64,000 nucleotides of DNA, taken from positions 74,635,667 through 74,699,666 of the forward strand of contig CM070715.1 of NCBI GenBank assembly GCA_036346275.1, in the 5' to 3' direction. Both the position numbers and the translations under genes were made by a program. The stretch's first letter is position 1. Each line of letters opens with the position of its first letter. Positions 1 to 10,479 of the stretch are shown here, piece by piece. The notes below the pieces were generated by a model. It searched no databases, was not told where the DNA came from, and was given only the letters and a program-made list of their open reading frames with translations. The stretch comes from Otatea glauca. Lineage: Eukaryota; Streptophyta; Magnoliopsida; Poales; Poaceae.

Positions 1-78
1 AAGGTTTGTTAATCTTGCAATAATTGTTTCTACTTATCAATTTATATATATGCAAGACTTTACTCTTCCCATCGACAG

Positions 79-138
79 GCTCGAAAATGCGCTGAATTTG
101 CATTGGAACAAGCTGATCTGCTACGAATTCGAGGATAA
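79..138 (+). CDS. possible last exon of an unidentified gene (partial)
   Basis: A pyrimidine-rich stretch ending in a CAG acceptor (about 60-78) is followed by an open segment that reads ARKCAEFALEQADLLRIRG and stops at TAA (136-138). The peptide looks like an amphipathic helix rich in A, E, L and R, as in the C-terminus of a helical protein. A second frame also stays open (LENALNLHWNKLICYEF, stop TGA at about 152-154), so the phase is not certain without upstream exons, which lie outside the window. I do not recognise the protein. Calling it an exon rests only on the acceptor site and the open frame. Confidence 0.3.
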   Translation, partial: ARKCAEFALEQADLLRIRG

Positions 139-463
139 CTCTGTGCCTTCTTGATGCATGAGGTCTTAAATCCAAAAGGCGAGTGCCACTCAGCCTGACC
201 TGATGAGTTGTGAATTTGTTAGTTACCACTTGGGTTAATTTGTGAATCGTGTGCTGTGAATTTATGAGTTGTAGTTATGGATTCAATTGGTTAATATATC
301 TAAGTTAATTTCTGAAATGGATGCGATGTACGTACTGTGTAATATGTAGTCTGAGTTGATTTCTGAAATGTATGTCATAATAATATGCTTATGATGTAAA
401 TTCTGTAATCTGCTTTATTTTAGAGGGCATGACTAGTATTTCCTATGGCTAGCCGATAAATAG
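139..463. other. 3' flank, no gene seen
   Basis: AT-rich sequence with several short imperfect repeats of 'tgaatttgttagtt' and 'ttgatttctgaaatg'. It fits a 3' UTR and downstream flank of the partial upstream gene. No ORF or element ends were recognised. Confidence 0.3.
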
Positions 464-708
464 AAAAGGGTAAATAGTAAAAACACAACATCACAGACAG
501 TTCTAAATAAAAACCGTTTGTGATGTCTTTGTCATCATCACAGACAATTTTTGTTCAGAACCGTCTGTGATGATAATTTTCATAGACGGATCTCAAACCG
601 TTTGTGATTTGACCTTTTATCACTAACACTTTGTTACTTACGGTTCACTAAACCGTCTAAGATGTTAATTTTGAACCGTCTGTGATGTTGTATTCTGTAG
701 TAGTAGTG
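464..708. mobile_element. CACTA-type (En/Spm) terminal region or short derivative
   Basis: The right end, read on the minus strand, begins CACTACTACTACAGAATA, the CACTA hallmark. Inward from it are about seven copies, in both orientations, of the subterminal motif CATCACAGACGGTT (for example 489-503, 510-523, 537-575, 671-686). The left end shares 'acaacatcacagacagttc' with the right end but has lost the CACTA tip. This is probably an internally deleted, left-degraded element. It abuts the last codons of the NB-LRR fragment to its right, so the insertion hit the 3' end of that gene. No transposase is present. Confidence 0.55.
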
Positions 709-999
709 CTTGTCATGTCCACCTCGAAGGAATACAGCTCCTTGGTGTGGTAGATGTGCTGATCGCCCTAATCTTTCTCTGATTTCAACCCAAATGGCTT
801 CAGCTGCTGGACGTGCTGGATCTCTCCCCACTCAGAGGTGGCACCTTTTAAGATATACGTTTGAGCAAGCTTAGACTGCAATCTACAAGCAACTTATTTA
901 GCTTTGCCTGTCTTAAGTACATTTGGGGTGCTTTAACATCCAATCCCACCACTCCATGCATCGGAGTGATGGCAAGCCCTCCCAACACCTTAACCCCTG
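709..999 (-). pseudogene. NB-LRR resistance gene, C-terminal LRR and tail fragment
   Basis: Minus-strand conceptual translation gives LRR-type peptide (DITRCPGVKVLGGL, then YLRQAKLNKLLVDCSLSLL). After a frameshift comes a tail (GATSEWGEIQHVQQLKPFGL, then HIYHTKELYSFEV). This matches the layout of the C-terminus of grass CC-NB-LRR proteins, where the last LRR is followed by a 'PEW.kf.HiqhVkay' segment and a 'WYVLYTRdpf.fe' tail. There is an in-frame TAG between the two tail blocks and a frameshift before the first, so this piece is dead. It continues upstream (higher coordinates) at 4877-5019 and 16079-16200 after removal of the intervening insertions. The NB-ARC domain is absent. Family assignment is from motif memory; no alignment was run. 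Confidence 0.65.
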
Positions 1000-1345
1000 G
1001 GCATCTGGTAATGTCTTTCTTTTAAATAGAAATAGGAGCTCTGCCAAACAATTAAAAAGAATTGGAGAACCCCGATTAAGCTACTTTCAGGGTACAGAAA
1101 TAAGCAACAAAGAAGGACCACAAGAGTGTCTACTCAGAGTTCCCGAAAGGCAAGCGCACACAGATTAATGGCTTCCTTCATTATCGCTGCTATCTACCTG
1201 TGTCGTGGAATTTCCTCCCGTCCTCTCCTTCCAGATGTTGCACATAATAAAGATGGCGACGCCGTTGAAAAACCTTCTCTTGTATTTTGGTATTGCCTTG
1301 GAAGCCACCGCTGTAGAATGTCGTCTAAATTGGATGGCTGGACTT

Positions 1346-1573
1346 TGTTAGGATAGCACGGTATATCAAAATTGGAGATAAAAATTTAATGTGAAAAAAC
1401 CTTTGCAGAAAAAATTTCATAGAAAACAATCCACTATAATGATTTAAGATTACAAGTACAGGGGTTTGATTTATATAGCCAAAGAGTCCTAGTTGTAGAC
1501 GACTTGGACTAACAACCTATTTAAATAAAACCAAAAGATATGGTAGTTAGAGATATTTGAGTTATCTCCAACA
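1346..1573 (-). repeat. 3' LTR of the minus-strand LTR element
   Basis: A 228-bp copy, TGTTAGGATA to CTCCAACA on the plus strand, with inverted TGTT/AACA tips. It is paired with 4594-4810. Confidence 0.75.
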
Positions 1574-2783
1574 AATCTCCCCTTAACTCAAAATTTATAA
1601 CGAAGTTGTTTCCAGAAAACCCCAAAGGATAATAAAGCATATGAATACAAGTGCGTTAAAAGTCCAAAGGACTACTGAACGAGGAAGACTGGAACAATCA
1701 ATCCAAACACTTGTAGTGCGAAAAATCACCAAGGGTATGAAAGGCTAGAATAGTCTTATCCAAATACTTCTCATGAAGCGAGATTAAGCAAACCATCAAT
1801 AGGTCGAGAGAAAGACTGAAACAGTCAATCCAAACACACAGCTATAACAAAGCAAACGAAGAAATCTGGGTCTTCAAGGATTCATAAACCCAGTAAAGTC
1901 TGAATCTGTGCAACTAACCTTCTGAAATAAACACTTAATCATCAAACTGCATAATCCAAGACATCACCAGAGGTGCTGGGTAGATAGTGAAAAACTCATA
2001 ATATGAACTTTTGAAATGCTCCACATGGAACATAAAATTCAGCAAACTACCTACTGAAAATCCATAATATAGTTGAAACTGCTCGAAAAATGTCAATATG
2101 AAGAAAATTCTCGTGTCATCAATGTAGTATAAATTACAGTAAACTTCTTATATCGAGCAAAGACAACAAAAGAACGTTGTAGTATCCACGCAGAAACAAT
2201 CACCTTCTTGCACTTCAATACTTCATCTGAAATTGACATTTGAGAAAAACCTTTACTAGAAAAACTACGAAGAGTATAATGCTACCAACAGGGTGTCATC
2301 AAATTCCAAATGAACGTCGCCAAAACCTCCATAATGGACAACGTATCAAAATGGTGAATAAAACACCAAGATAATGGTGATGAAACACCAAATTCTAATT
2401 AATGGTGATGAAACACCAAATGCAGTTGTCTCCTCAATTGGCATTATTTTTTTTAATCTCCAAAGAAGACGATGAAACATCGAATAAATTGTCAAGAATC
2501 CGCCAATGATGAATCGACGACGAAACATCGAATAAATCTCAAGTGATAAATTCCGCTTTTGTTGGCACTGAAACAATCGCGGGGTAAAAAGCAATTCTTT
2601 CCTCGCATCCACTTGTGCACTTTCGGATGCACATAGCAAATTCCGCCGACAGCTGTGAAACTGAAGAAGTCGGAGCCAAATGAAAATAAACTGAAGTACT
2701 CTGCTCTGAATGTGAAGCTGCGTGACTCAAAAAGAATTCCAATCCGATACTAGGATCTATTTAGATTCCGCAAAAAATAAGTG
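1574..2783. other. LTR-element interior, non-coding
   Basis: AT-rich, with scattered near-repeats such as 'gaagactggaacaatcaatccaaacac' (1683 and 1810 areas) and 'atggtgatgaaacaccaaat' (2371-2425). No retroviral domains are seen, so pol has been deleted or was never present (TRIM/LARD-like). Confidence 0.4.
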
Positions 2784-2791
2784 ATGGTAAG

Positions 2792-3701
2792 CAGGGTTCA
2801 AAAAGCCGACAAAAACCGGTTAGTTTTCATGAAAACCGATCTTGCCGAGCCGGTTCGGCAACAAAAACCGACCGGTAAACCGTGGAGTTCAAAAGTAAAT
2901 TTAAAAAATTTGAAGAAAATTAGCAAATTTTGTTAAATTTTTTTGAAATTTTTTGTGTGAGGTCCTGAGACAATTCTAATAATGCTATAAAATTTTTAGA
3001 TAATTATAAGAGTTGTGTATTTTTAAAACATTCTGACAGTGATACTGTCACAATATATGCTCTTCAGTTTTTTATTTTCTAGGGGCACAAAATGAAGTCT
3101 AATATTTCTTAAACTTTTTGTGTGATGTTATGACATAATTAAAATTATGTTGTAAAATTTTTAGATGATGATCAGATATGTGTATTTTTTAAAACTTCTG
3201 AAAGTGCTATTATCATTGTATATGCTCTTCTGCTTTTGATTTTATATAGGTACTAAATGAAGTCTAATATTTATGAAGCTTTTATTACATAATCCTTTGG
3301 CACTATTTATGGTTACATTAAAATTTCATAATATAACAAATCTTTAAATATTTATAAAAATCTGACAGTGTCTTTATTCCTTTTCATTAATTGCTGTTTT
3401 GGATTATTTAGAAGTAATAAATGACTTCAAAAATTGTTTAAATTTCTTTGAGATGTTTGGTAGATTAATTGGGATTTTTTGTAAAAAAATAAAAAATTGC
3501 AATTTTTACAATTTTCCTTGTATTTTCACTTTTTTTTCCTTCTGTTGTCGGTTTTCAACCTTTTCGACCGATTTCGGTTTTTTTGAATCGGTTGGACCAC
3601 CTGTTTGATTTTCGTAAATCAATTGGTTTTTACCGAATTTTGGTCGGTTTTCGCGAAAAATCGATACCAATTTTCGAATGAAAAACGAAAATGTGAACCT
3701 G
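2792..3701. mobile_element. non-autonomous hAT element (CAGGGTTCA family)
   Basis: A 910-bp insertion with a perfect 8-bp TSD ATGGTAAG (2784-2791 and 3702-3709). Termini are CAGGGTTCA and TGAACCTG (one C lost). Both subterminal regions are rich in 'aaaaccggt'-type motifs in inverted arrangement, and the middle is AT-rich and non-coding. 8-bp TSDs and short TIRs are typical of hAT. It shares ends with 56492-56843 and probably 49201-50639. Confidence 0.85.
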
Positions 3702-3764
3702 ATGGTAAGACTAGCAAGCAACTTCATGACTTTCTGATTTCACGTGAGTCCACGAGCAAACAAA

Positions 3765-4580
3765 CTAATTGAAGCTGGACGCCAGGAGTTGCTCTTCACT
3801 GGCGAGCAAGCAGCGAGCTTCTTCGGTGATCGGCCGGGCGGGGACTTCGGTGACCGGCCGGAGGTCGGAGCGCAGAGGCACGGCCCGGCCAGAGGGTGAG
3901 TGGGTCGGTGGCCGGCCGACAGGAAGGCGGGCCAGAGCGCGTCGGGCTAGCCTGTAGACGAAGCGGCTCGAACGGCAGAAGATCTGGTCGGAAGACGAAG
4001 CGACGACGGCACGCGCAGAGGTCGCGAAGCGCTCGGGCGCTGAAGGAAGATGGCGCGATGAAGGCCTCCGTACGGAGGGAGTCGGTCGGAGGGTCGCAGA
4101 CCGGCGCATGGCCGAGATCGACGATGACGACGAAGATGCCGACGCGGTGGGTATCCGAGGGGTGCCGAGGGCCGGCCGAAGCGCAGGTCGAAGGGCGCGG
4201 AGACCGCGGCAGACGGAGTCGACGCAATGCGCGATGAAGGCCGGTGAGCCGAAGCGGCCAGTGCGGGCAGGCAAGGTTGAGTCGAGCGGCGTCGCGTCAG
4301 TGGCTGAAGGCGGCCTGCTCAGGCGAAGGCCGAAAGAGGACGTCGCCCGGATTGATGGCGACGGGCGACGAACGGCGACGGCGACAGATGTGAACCAGGT
4401 GCGCTCATTGCGCGTTGAAGCAACAAAAGACGAACCAGTCGGTGGGCCGCGCGAAGCCGAGGCGGCAGACGCGAATAGATCCGCGGATGCGGAGGAGGCC
4501 GACAGTTGTGACAGCCGGATCCAGGCGAACGACGGCGGTGACGAGGATGGCGGCGCTGCAGATCGAAAACCCAGGTAGCG
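3765..4580 (-). other. GC-rich leader of the LTR element
   Basis: A strongly GC-rich 0.8-kb segment with overlapping open frames on both strands in very biased composition (R, G, A, P-rich). It lies just inside the primer-site end of the minus-strand element, where a leader or start of gag would be. I recognise no protein domain, and the coexisting frames are best explained by composition. Confidence 0.4.
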
Positions 4581-4593
4581 CTACTATACTACT

Positions 4594-4810
4594 TGTTAGG
4601 ATAACACGATATATGAAAATTGGAGATAAACATTTAACGTGGAAAAATCTTGCAAGAAAAAACACCCGTAAGAAACAATCAACTATAATGTTTTAAGATT
4701 AGAAGTTCAGAGTTTCGCTTATATAATCAAAGAGTTCAGTTATAGATGATTTGAACTAACAATCTATTTAGATAGAATTAAAAGATACGATAGTTTATTT
4801 GAGTTATCTC
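4594..4810 (-). repeat. 5' LTR of the minus-strand LTR element
   Basis: Direct repeat of 1346-1573. Its outer end has lost the terminal TGTTG (minus-strand sense), but the TSD GACTT is intact. Confidence 0.7.
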
Positions 4811-4876
4811 GACTTTGCTGGCGGATGTTGCAATCAACCCACCGAAGGACCGTTTGCCGAGGCATCTGGTAGTGTC

Positions 4877-5019
4877 AATCTGTTTCAAGCTTGCATTGTT
4901 GGAGATCCGCTCTAGTTCTGGGTTGCCATATATCAGGAGCTCAGTTCTCTACACAGACCAAGCGCGAGACATTTCTCAGGTCCAACTTTCTCAGTGCGCT
5001 TGCCTGGTATGCAAGTCCA
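4877..5019 (-). pseudogene. NB-LRR fragment, LRR region
   Basis: The minus strand reads SGLAYQASALRKLDLRNVSR, continuing LVCVEN, then after a frameshift LLIYGNPELERISNNASLKQ. These are LRRs of grass NB-LRR type ('GLa.hA.aLkkL.i..v..Lv.vEnf.svveLev.gnPeLerIsn'). Downstream it runs into the LINE TSD; upstream it is cut by the solo-LTR-like insertion at 5020. Joined across that insertion to 16079 onward, the sequence gives LPSGLAYQAS, the expected motif after 'CELR'. Confidence 0.7.
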
Positions 5020-5542
5020 TGTTGGAAATAATGCTGAATTAATTCAATAGGAGAAGTTAAAAGGACGTTGAGTTAAGTGTATGATCTTTAGTACTATATT
5101 GCTTAGCTAGGTGGAGTGCAATCAACTTATAAGGGGAGTTCATGTATGGACTCTAATATGAGTTTGCGGCAAGGCTAGAGGTACATATGGTTGACTTTGC
5201 TAGGCTATGTACGCGCGCGCGTATTTTGCGTGTTTATCGCGTGACTTAACCTTTTTGCCACGTGTACTGGCTATACCACATCACCTTACACTTAGACTGC
5301 TGACGTGGCGTTGCGGACTCAGGGAGACGCACGTTTTTGTGCGGTTAGTCCGTTCGCCCATGTTGCGAGATTCCAGGGGGCGGTTCCTGGAATCGTGGCA
5401 GCTCAGCTCCTTTTTTGCGAGGCGGTTTCGGTTCGTGGTTTCTTAAGGGAGACGTCCCTGTTCGTTTGAAGATACGCGACAGAAATCCATCTCGTTCTCT
5501 TTGGCGATCTCTACTTCCTCGGTGCTTGCAGCCTTCGGAGCC

Positions 5543-6607
5543 TGACGAATACTCATAAAACAGGGGTGCACCAACGGCCCAATTGCAACAAGCAAAGCCC
5601 AGAGCAGCAAGCAGGCGGCCTCGAATACGGCCCGGCCTAAGCAGCCGTCCCGGCCGCTACCCAAATGCCTACGAGACCATTCAGGAGACCATTCCGACCG
5701 GTCCCGACTCGACTCAGCGAGGTTCCCGACCCCCGGCGGGGCGGATCCCCGACCGACTCAGCGAGGTTCCCGACCCCGCGTGGGGCGGGATCCGCGACCG
5801 ACTCAGCGAGGTTCTCGACCCCGCAGGGGACGGGATCCCCGGCCCGACCGAACCATGATAATCCCGCCGAGGGCGGCGTCGCGCGCGGAGTCCGTGTCAA
5901 CCTAAGGCCACGTGCCCCACGAACGGTCATTAGTGGATCGAGCGAGGCGGTGGTCCTTCCCAAGACGGTTTGATAGCTGCTGAAGCCACGTCTCCGTCCC
6001 ATCACCACCACCCACAATTGCAAGGACACGCTCTCTCCGAGGCAACTCTAACGTCACACGCGCGACTCGTCGGCACCCACATGGATCACGAGAGCGGCCT
6101 ACGCCACTTCCGGAGGATTACCTAACCGCTCGACCGGCTAGACCACCGACCCAAAGATAGGCTCGCAGCGGCGACCGGGAGCGAACAAGCGACGATCGGT
6201 GAACGATTGGCGACGGCGGGGCAAGACCGAAGCCCCTAGAAGTAGCTCGCTGCACTTCGCCAATTCTCGATGTAACGCCCTTCAGATCTTGAATAAAAGG
6301 AGGCGGGAACCTCCTAACAGGCAATGAGTAAGAGCTACAAGAGAGCTTTTCCTCTTCTTCCTCTTCTTCTTTTCTTCTCCTTCCGAGAGCTAAGTTTAGA
6401 TCATTCTAGTGTTGAGGCTCCACCTCTCGCTTGTAAAAAACTTCGGTGCGATCCGCACTTTTGATGAATACAACACCAACGCACGAACCGGAGTAGGACC
6501 TTCGGCCGAACCGGTATACATCTTGGACTCGTGGTCTAACCATTCAGGAGCGGAACGCGCAGCCCCTTAGACTTACAAATTTACTTGCCGGCGCTCAAAC
6601 GCCGCGG
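5543..6607 (+). repeat. 5' LTR of the Gypsy element
   Basis: About 1.07 kb, beginning TGACGAATACTCATAAAAC. It contains three copies of a ~45-bp GC-rich U3 repeat ('actcagcgaggttcccgacc', starting at 5712, 5756 and 5801). A 'gaataaaagg' TATA-like site lies near 6290 and a CT-rich tract at 6340-6385. The matching right copy is 14539-15610. Confidence 0.85.
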
Positions 6608-6669
6608 TTAGCAGCGCCAGTAGGGGGCCAGCGCGTCTTGGCAAACATCTCCGATTCCCATTCGTCTCC

Positions 6670-8566
6670 TTGATGGCATTCTTCTCCAACGACGGCATGA
6701 CTATGTTCGGAGCGGATCCGCCGGCTCCTCGGCTTCATTGTCACCTCGGAGGAGAGCTCACGCTCATCCCGCCGCCCGGAGGGCGGCGCTCATGGGAGCT
6801 GGACACCATCTCCGGCAGACCGTCCCACTCGGCTTGGGCGCCCCGCGCCCCAAAGCCGGAACACGAGGAGCGCTATACCTCCTTTGGCGAAAGCCCTCCG
6901 AACTGCGCGGAGATCCGTCACCTCCGCCGCTCACGACTTGTAGCTATGGTCGGCTACATGCCAACCTCCGTCCACGAGTTCTTTGGAAGACTCTTCCACC
7001 ACGGCTCCAGCTTCCGACACGGAGTATCCCGCCGCAGCGGCACTCGCGAGTGCAACGTGGCGGGCATGACCGACGGCCGTAGCCACCGCTGTTACGACGG
7101 TCCCCGTCCGCGCGACCGAGGCACGGGAGGGGGAATACCGGAAGAAGCCGAACGCTTCGAGCTCGCCGTGGCCGAGCTCCAACGGCAACGCGAGAGCTGG
7201 AGGAGCGAAGGTCGAGCTCGACCGGCTCGAGCCAACACGAGCGGGGCGAGCCCGAGCCCGCGCAAGTCTTTGGCGGGCGCAGCGACGGGCGCGCGCGCCA
7301 AGAGCACCACAAGTTGGAGGCGTAATCCGGCGCCCCGCTTTTTCCTCACGCAAGCCAAAGCGTGGGCTGCGGCCGCAATCTTGCTCGAGGCCTTCCGGAG
7401 CCCGCAAACCCGGAGGCGAGCTACCTACCGGAACCTTCGGTGGGGCTGGAGCGCCGTCGCGGCAAAGACATGCAGCCTCGGCTCCTACCACACCGGTGCT
7501 ACTTCCGGCCACCGGGCCCGTCGCATGCGCATGGAAGCCGGTACTGGTGCGGCAAGACCGCACCCACCATGAACCACCCGGGCCTCACGCACTGGTGCGC
7601 GGCGCCTCGGTAATGCCTACGACATCCGCGCCACCCTCGAGGCGCGAAGAAAGATGGCGGAGGACGCCGCCCACTCACGTGTTGCGGATGGTGAGCGCCA
7701 CTACCGCAGCCCGAGCCCTGATGGTCCCGGACCACGGGCTTTTTGCCAAGGGATCCGCCAGGCGGATTTCCCCGCCCGATTCCGGGCGCCTACCAACATT
7801 GCCAAGTACACCGGAGCCACCAACACAGGTGTCTGGCTCGAAGATTACCGGCTCGCGTGCCGGGCTGGGGGAGCGACAGATGATCTCTTCATCATCCAGT
7901 ACCTCCCCATCTACCTCGCGGACTCGGCTCGAGCTCGGCTCGAGTACCGCCTCAAAAGCTGTCTGAGGCTGGCCGACTTGAAGAATCTCTTCGTCGGTAA
8001 CTTCGGGGCACTTATAAGCGCCTGGTAACTCCTGGGACTGAAGGCTGCAGCGGCCGGGAGACTCTCGGGACTACATCCGGAGGTTTTCCCGCGATGCAAC
8101 GAGCTCCCGACATCTCCGACGCCGATGTCGTGGGAGCCTTCATCTACACCTCCGCAAGGCCTTGGTGCACAAGCCGGGCCGCCTCAAGCCCGGGACCACC
8201 AAGGAGCTCCTCGACATCGCCACCAACCACGCCTCCGAGGAGGCCGAGGGGCTATTTTCGAAGGAGGAAAGGCTCAGCAGAGCCCGGCGTCAAACGGGTC
8301 TCCTTCCGACCGCCCGACAAGCGGAGGCGGCACGGAAGCAGATCCGTGAGACCCAGTGGTCACCACGGTCGACCGCCACGCCAAGCGGCGCGCCGACCGT
8401 CGCGCCCACCACTTCGAAATTGATGGACGGCCCATGCCCGAACCATGGGTTCTCCGTCAAGCACAAGTACCGGGACTGCGAAGTCCTGAGGCGCTATCTT
8501 TCTAGCGTCCCCACCACGCCGACACGATGCCTCAGGAAGGATAGCCAAATGGGCGCTCGAGCTTAG
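6670..8566 (+). pseudogene. Gypsy gag (frameshifted)
   Basis: The N-terminal part (from about 6670) is GC-rich and poorly conserved. The core retrotransposon gag domain is clear in shifted frames: FRAPTNIAKYTGATNTGVWL, EDYRLACRAGG and IIQYLPIYLADSARARLEY (about 7780-7950), CNELPDISDADVVGAFIY (8096-8150) and PGRLKPGTTKELLDIATNHA (8170-8232). A zinc-knuckle-like CPNHGFSVKHKYRDC ends near 8480. This is the RIRE2/Tat gag order. At least three frame changes are needed to read it through. Gag forms the particle and binds RNA; this copy cannot make an intact one. Confidence 0.75.
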
Positions 8567-8937
8567 CGGCCATGGCATAATATACGCCTCTGACGGCGAT
8601 CGTCGCGAGCTCGGCCGACTTCGTCGCCGAGTGGACCGAAGCCCAGGCACCACCAGTGGTCGAAGACCCCGAGTACTGGACAATGTACTTCGACGGGTCT
8701 TACACCAAGAATGGCGCGGGCGCGGGAGTCGTCATCATCTCCCGCTCGAACAGCTTCATCGCCATTAGGTTGCTCTTCGACGCGACCAACAACATTGCCG
8801 AGCACGAGGCTCGTCAACGGTCTCCGGATCGGCTGCCGACCTCGGTGCCCCCCTCTCGTCCACGGGACTCCAAGCTTGTCGTCGACCAAGTCATGAAGGC
8901 TGCGGGCCCCGAGACGCGCCGCAGATAGCCGCGTCTT
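8527..8937 (+). pseudogene. Gypsy RNase H remnant
   Basis: A connection-domain tail (IAKWALELSGHGI, 8530-8570) leads into SADFVAEWTEAQAPPVVEDP and YWTMYFDGSYTKNGAGAGVV (8610-8740). NNIAEHEALVNGLRIG (8790-8835) and then LVVDQVMK (8876-8897) follow. These are the RNase H motifs of the Tat/RIRE2 pol, with D and E catalytic positions visible (FDGS, AEHEA). Gag sequence ends only about 50 bp upstream, so roughly 2 kb of protease plus reverse transcriptase is missing. Confidence 0.75.
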
Positions 8938-9199
8938 GTCGAGAAGCACGCGGCTCGAGGAGCGTTCAAGGGTTTCGAGCTTCACCATAGCTACCGACGC
9001 TACAATGGCGAGGCCGATCACCGCCAATCTTGCCTCCAAAGAGAGCCCGTCCCGCCGGGATCTTCGTCTCGACCTCCTGCGCCCATTGTCGGTGGACTCG
9101 GCGCATTGGCGGCCACCGACCAATCCAAAGACGGTCACCCGACCGACGCGCGGTCGGGCGAGACTTGGCGGATCGCCCGCGGTGTGCTAGCACTTGAGT

Positions 9200-10365
9200 C
9201 CGACCGAGGAGGCCCTACATCGACCGCTTGACGGACGGGTCACTTCCCGACCCGACCGAGGCCGGCGCCTCGCCCGTGGGCAAAATCTTTAAATCTGATC
9301 GCCTGCACCTCTACAAAAGGAGTCCTCGGGGTCCTCCAAAATGTATCTTGACCGACCAAGGAAAGCAATTTCTTTGGACGACATACACAGTAGTCTGCGG
9401 TCACCACGCAGCACCCGATCTCTTGTGGGAAAGGCCTTTCGACAAGGTTTCTCTTCGCCAACCGCTGTGTCGACGCCGAGCATATCGTGACGCACTGCGA
9501 AGGATGCCGCTTCTTTGCTCGCAGACGATCCGCCAGCCAAGCTTCTGAGACGATCCCCATCACGTGGCCTTTGCCGTCTGGGACTCGATTTGGTCGGGCC
9601 TTCGAAAGCGCCGGGGCTTCACCCACCGCCGTCGCGGTAGATAAGTTCACCAAGTGGATAGAGGCCAAGCCGGTCGTGAGCGCCACGTCGGTATAAGCGG
9701 CCATCTTCTTCCGCGACATCGCTTTTAGGTTTGGAGTCCCAAACTCCATCATCACCAAACAACGAATACGCTCACGGGAAGGAATTTTCGAGTTCGTGGA
9801 CGACTTCAACATCCGTGTCGATTAGGCGCGATGAGCCCATCCGCGGACTAACGGCCGGTCGAGCGCACTAACGGCATGATCCTTCAAGGACTCAAGCCGC
9901 GGATCTTCGATCGGCTCAAGCATTTCGCGGCGCCTGGGTAGCCGAGCCGCCTCCGTCCTCCGAGTCTGCGGACCACGCCGACCGGCGACCGGGTTCACAC
10001 CCTTCTTTATGGTGTTCGGCGAAGCCATTTTGCCTTGACGACCGAATACGGCTCCCGAGATTGCAAGCCTTCGATGAGGCTCGGGGCTCGCCCGCAACAA
10101 GACGCCATCGACCATTTCGACGAGGGCGGCGACGTGACCGTCTGCGGTCGGCGGATATCAACAAGCCTGCGCCGCTACCACACCGCCAAGTTCGAGGACG
10201 ATCCTTCGTCACTGGCGACTTGGTTCTGCGTCGGGTCGGACAACCAAAGATAAGCACTGTCGACGCCCACAGGAGGTCCTTTCACCGTCGTGGAAGTTCT
10301 CCGACCGCACCTTTCGACTCAAGGACGCCGATAGTCGCATCCTCCCTAATGCCCGAACATTGAAA
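9200..10365 (+). pseudogene. Gypsy integrase remnant
   Basis: Starts with YIDRLTDGSLPDPTE (9217-9260). The HHCC region follows (GHHAAP near 9400 and HCEGCRFFARR at 9490-9522), then the core with VAVDKFTKWIEAKPV (9630-9675), IFFRDIAFRFGVPNSII (9705-9755) and NGMILQGLKPRIFDRLKHF (9870-9926). The tail reads VVEVLRPHLSTQGRR and then 'ILPNA' near 10345. Several frameshifts and stops break it. It lies in the expected place after RNase H. Confidence 0.75.
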
Positions 10366-10479
10366 AGTTAAGGCGATTCTATCCCTAAGCTCTTTTCTTT
10401 TTCCGGTATAAGTCTTTACCTTTCTCCCAACCGAGCACACGGTCGCCACGTGACGACTTCGGGGCTGCCCGTGGCGCCC

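Larger units (their letters stand above)
1346..4810 (-). mobile_element. LTR retrotransposon remnant (minus strand, no pol), nested in the LINE
   Basis: LTR-like direct repeats at 1346-1573 and 4594-4810 bound the element. The 5-bp TSD GACTT is at 1341-1345 and 4811-4815. On the minus strand the LTR runs from TGTTGGAGATAACTC to TATCCTAACA, and the purine tract AAGGGGAGATT lies next to the 3' LTR (about 1574-1590). A degenerate initiator-tRNA primer site (8 of 12 to TGGTATCAGAGC) lies at about 4580-4593. The upstream LTR has lost its first few bases. The interior has no gag or pol. It holds AT-rich sequence (1574-2783), a nested hAT (2792-3701) and a GC-rich leader (3765-4580). Removing the element plus one TSD copy restores a continuous frame on both strands. 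Confidence 0.75.
1016..4860 (-). mobile_element. 5'-truncated LINE tail (about 375 bp net), split by an LTR element
   Basis: The pieces 1016-1345 and 4816-4860 join after removing 1346-4815. They are flanked by a near-perfect 16-bp duplication, GGCATCTGGTARTGTC (1000-1015 and 4861-4876), which is part of the NB-LRR reading frame. Read on the minus strand, the joined piece has an ORF containing IPKYKRRFFNGVAIFIMCNI followed by WKER. This resembles the end of plant L1-type ORF2 proteins after the zf-RVT region ('R..FD....W.lWKERN'). After the stop there is a 3' UTR-like stretch ending in an A-rich tail ('tttaaaagaaa', about 1016-1026 on minus). A long TSD, A-rich 3' end and 5' truncation together indicate target-primed LINE insertion. 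Confidence 0.6.

Noticed and set aside
923..1356. Two plus-strand ORFs (81 and 76 aa)
   Set aside because: They are antisense shadows of the NB-LRR and LINE remnants read on the minus strand.
3765..4578. Overlapping GC-rich ORFs of 110-170 aa on both strands
   Set aside because: Composition-driven; all frames open, no recognisable domain, inside a retroelement.
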